Of a DNA stretch of 64,000 bases, positions 63,135 to 64,000 are shown piece after piece. Source of the DNA: Zonotrichia leucophrys gambelii (lineage: Eukaryota > Chordata > Aves > Passeriformes > Passerellidae); contig NC_088177.1 in assembly GCF_028769735.1 (NCBI RefSeq), positions 25,762,099 through 25,826,098 of the forward strand, given 5' to 3'. The notes under the pieces were generated by a model that worked only from the letters and a program-made list of their open reading frames with translations, was not told where the DNA came from and ran no database searches. How positions within the stretch are numbered: position 1 is the stretch's first letter; every line of letters begins with the position of its first letter. A program made the translations under genes and the position numbers.

Positions 63135-63741
63135 CTGAAAAATAAAATTAAACATAAAGAAATACTTTTAAAACAAGTTTCACAACCATATCCACATAAA
63201 ATCTAGTAGAGATCTGAAGGCTCCTATAAACAGAATCAGCTGTTTTCCTTTAATCTTAGGCTGAAAGGGTCTGTGACACAGTAGTCATATACCAAATAAC
63301 CCCTAGGAACATTAAACAAAAAGATCTGCAACTTTTCTGGTCAGTCTTAAGGATACCTTCATTTTTTCCATAGCAAACAAATTAGAAGTTCAGAAGCTCA
63401 ATAACAAAAAGCAGAATTCCTGAGCACACAGTAGTTGCTGATCCTTGAAAGCAACAGACCAACATCTCCCTGCTCTCCCTGCCTGTACTGGCATTTATAA
63501 ATGTTTTCCCCTGGCTGCTCTCTCACTTTGAAGCAGCTAAAGCAAGCTGGATTTTGTGGCTGGGTTTTGGGCTCCCCTCACAGAAGGCACACAGCTGTCA
63601 GGAAGGCACAATGTTTTATGTTTGAATTCCACTGCAGGGCCAGACCCTGCTCCCTTAAAAGTCAGAGAAAGTTATTCCTTTAAGTTAATGAGGAGCAGAA
63701 AGAGGTCTTGAGCAGCAAGTTTCTTCAGTATTGTGTGTATT
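63135..63741. other. Intergenic or intronic DNA
   Basis: No feature seen. If the 84-nt candidate exon is real, this would be the intron upstream of it. Confidence 0.4.
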
Positions 63742-64000
63742 TATAGAAACATACAAAGGTTTGGATTAAAAGGGACATTACAGATTATCTAGTTCCAAAG
63801 CCTCTGCCATCAGCAGGGACATTTTCCCCTACACCAGGTAGTTCAAAGCCCCCTCCAGCCTGGCCTTGAACGCTTCCAGGGATGGGGCAGCCAAAGTTCT
63901 CTTGGCAAACAGTTACAGCGCCTCACCACCCTCACAGTAAAGAATTTACTCCTAATATCTGATTGAAACTTGCTCTCTTTTAGTTTGAACCTATTACCTC
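63742..64000 (-). mobile_element. CR1 LINE fragment, continues past the window edge
   Basis: In reverse orientation this is the 3' part of a CR1: near the left edge a degenerate ATAGAA tail, then GGTTTGGATTAAAAGGGACA, ATCTAGTTCC, CCTGGCCTTGAACGCTTCCA, GGGATGGGGCAGCC, TCACCACCCTCACAGTAAAG and CTCCTAATATCTGATT, all characteristic CR1 blocks. Right end not in the window. Confidence 0.93.

Noticed and set aside
1..64000. CRISPR arrays, operons, phage or plasmid functions
   Set aside because: No repeat-spacer structure, ribosome-binding sites or dense gene packing. The gene structure and repeats are those of a bird.

Overview
This is vertebrate, almost certainly bird, genomic DNA. Two CR1 LINE fragments carry the characteristic CR1 3' end, a solo LTR has the TGTCCT...AGGACA termini I associate with songbird LTRs, and the one clear gene has the 590-codon length I recall for chicken GAD67. 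A passerine is my best guess. There is no sign of prokaryotic, phage or plasmid organisation: genes are split by GT-AG introns and most open reading frames are chance.

The centre of the window (about 19.7 to 49.85 kb, minus strand) is one complete gene, GAD1, glutamate decarboxylase 67, the enzyme that makes GABA. I resolved 16 coding exons whose lengths (70, 63, 159, 243, 91, 113, 116, 80, 55, 117, 65, 79, 150, 108, 90 and 174 nt) add to 1773 nt. This gives 590 residues plus a stop, and every intron phase is consistent. The PLP lysine (NPHK, residue 401), the HVDAAWGG aspartate (369) and the flexible-loop tyrosine (430) are all present. A noncoding first exon with a perfect donor lies downstream of a TATA-like box and an inverted CCAAT box near 49.84 to 49.88 kb.

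Left flank (1 to 19.6 kb, downstream of GAD1): gene-poor AT-rich DNA, with a small CpG-rich segment at 129-620, a 33-bp tandem duplication and a 650-bp solo LTR. Known amniote synteny puts GORASP2 beyond this side, but no GORASP2 exon is recognisable here.

GAD1 5' third and immediate upstream (37.8 to 52 kb): a chain of CpG-rich blocks inside introns 1, 2 and 4 and around the promoter. One contains a consensus splice pair on the opposite strand, suggesting an antisense transcript.

Right flank (52 to 64 kb, upstream of GAD1): gene-poor, with two CR1 fragments, an AT microsatellite and a few splice-bounded candidate exons on the minus strand. The best is 84 nt at 63051-63134; none can be named. 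I did not find a novel biological system. The oddest structures are a perfect 17-bp-arm hairpin filling a 136-nt GAD1 intron and the candidate antisense exons.
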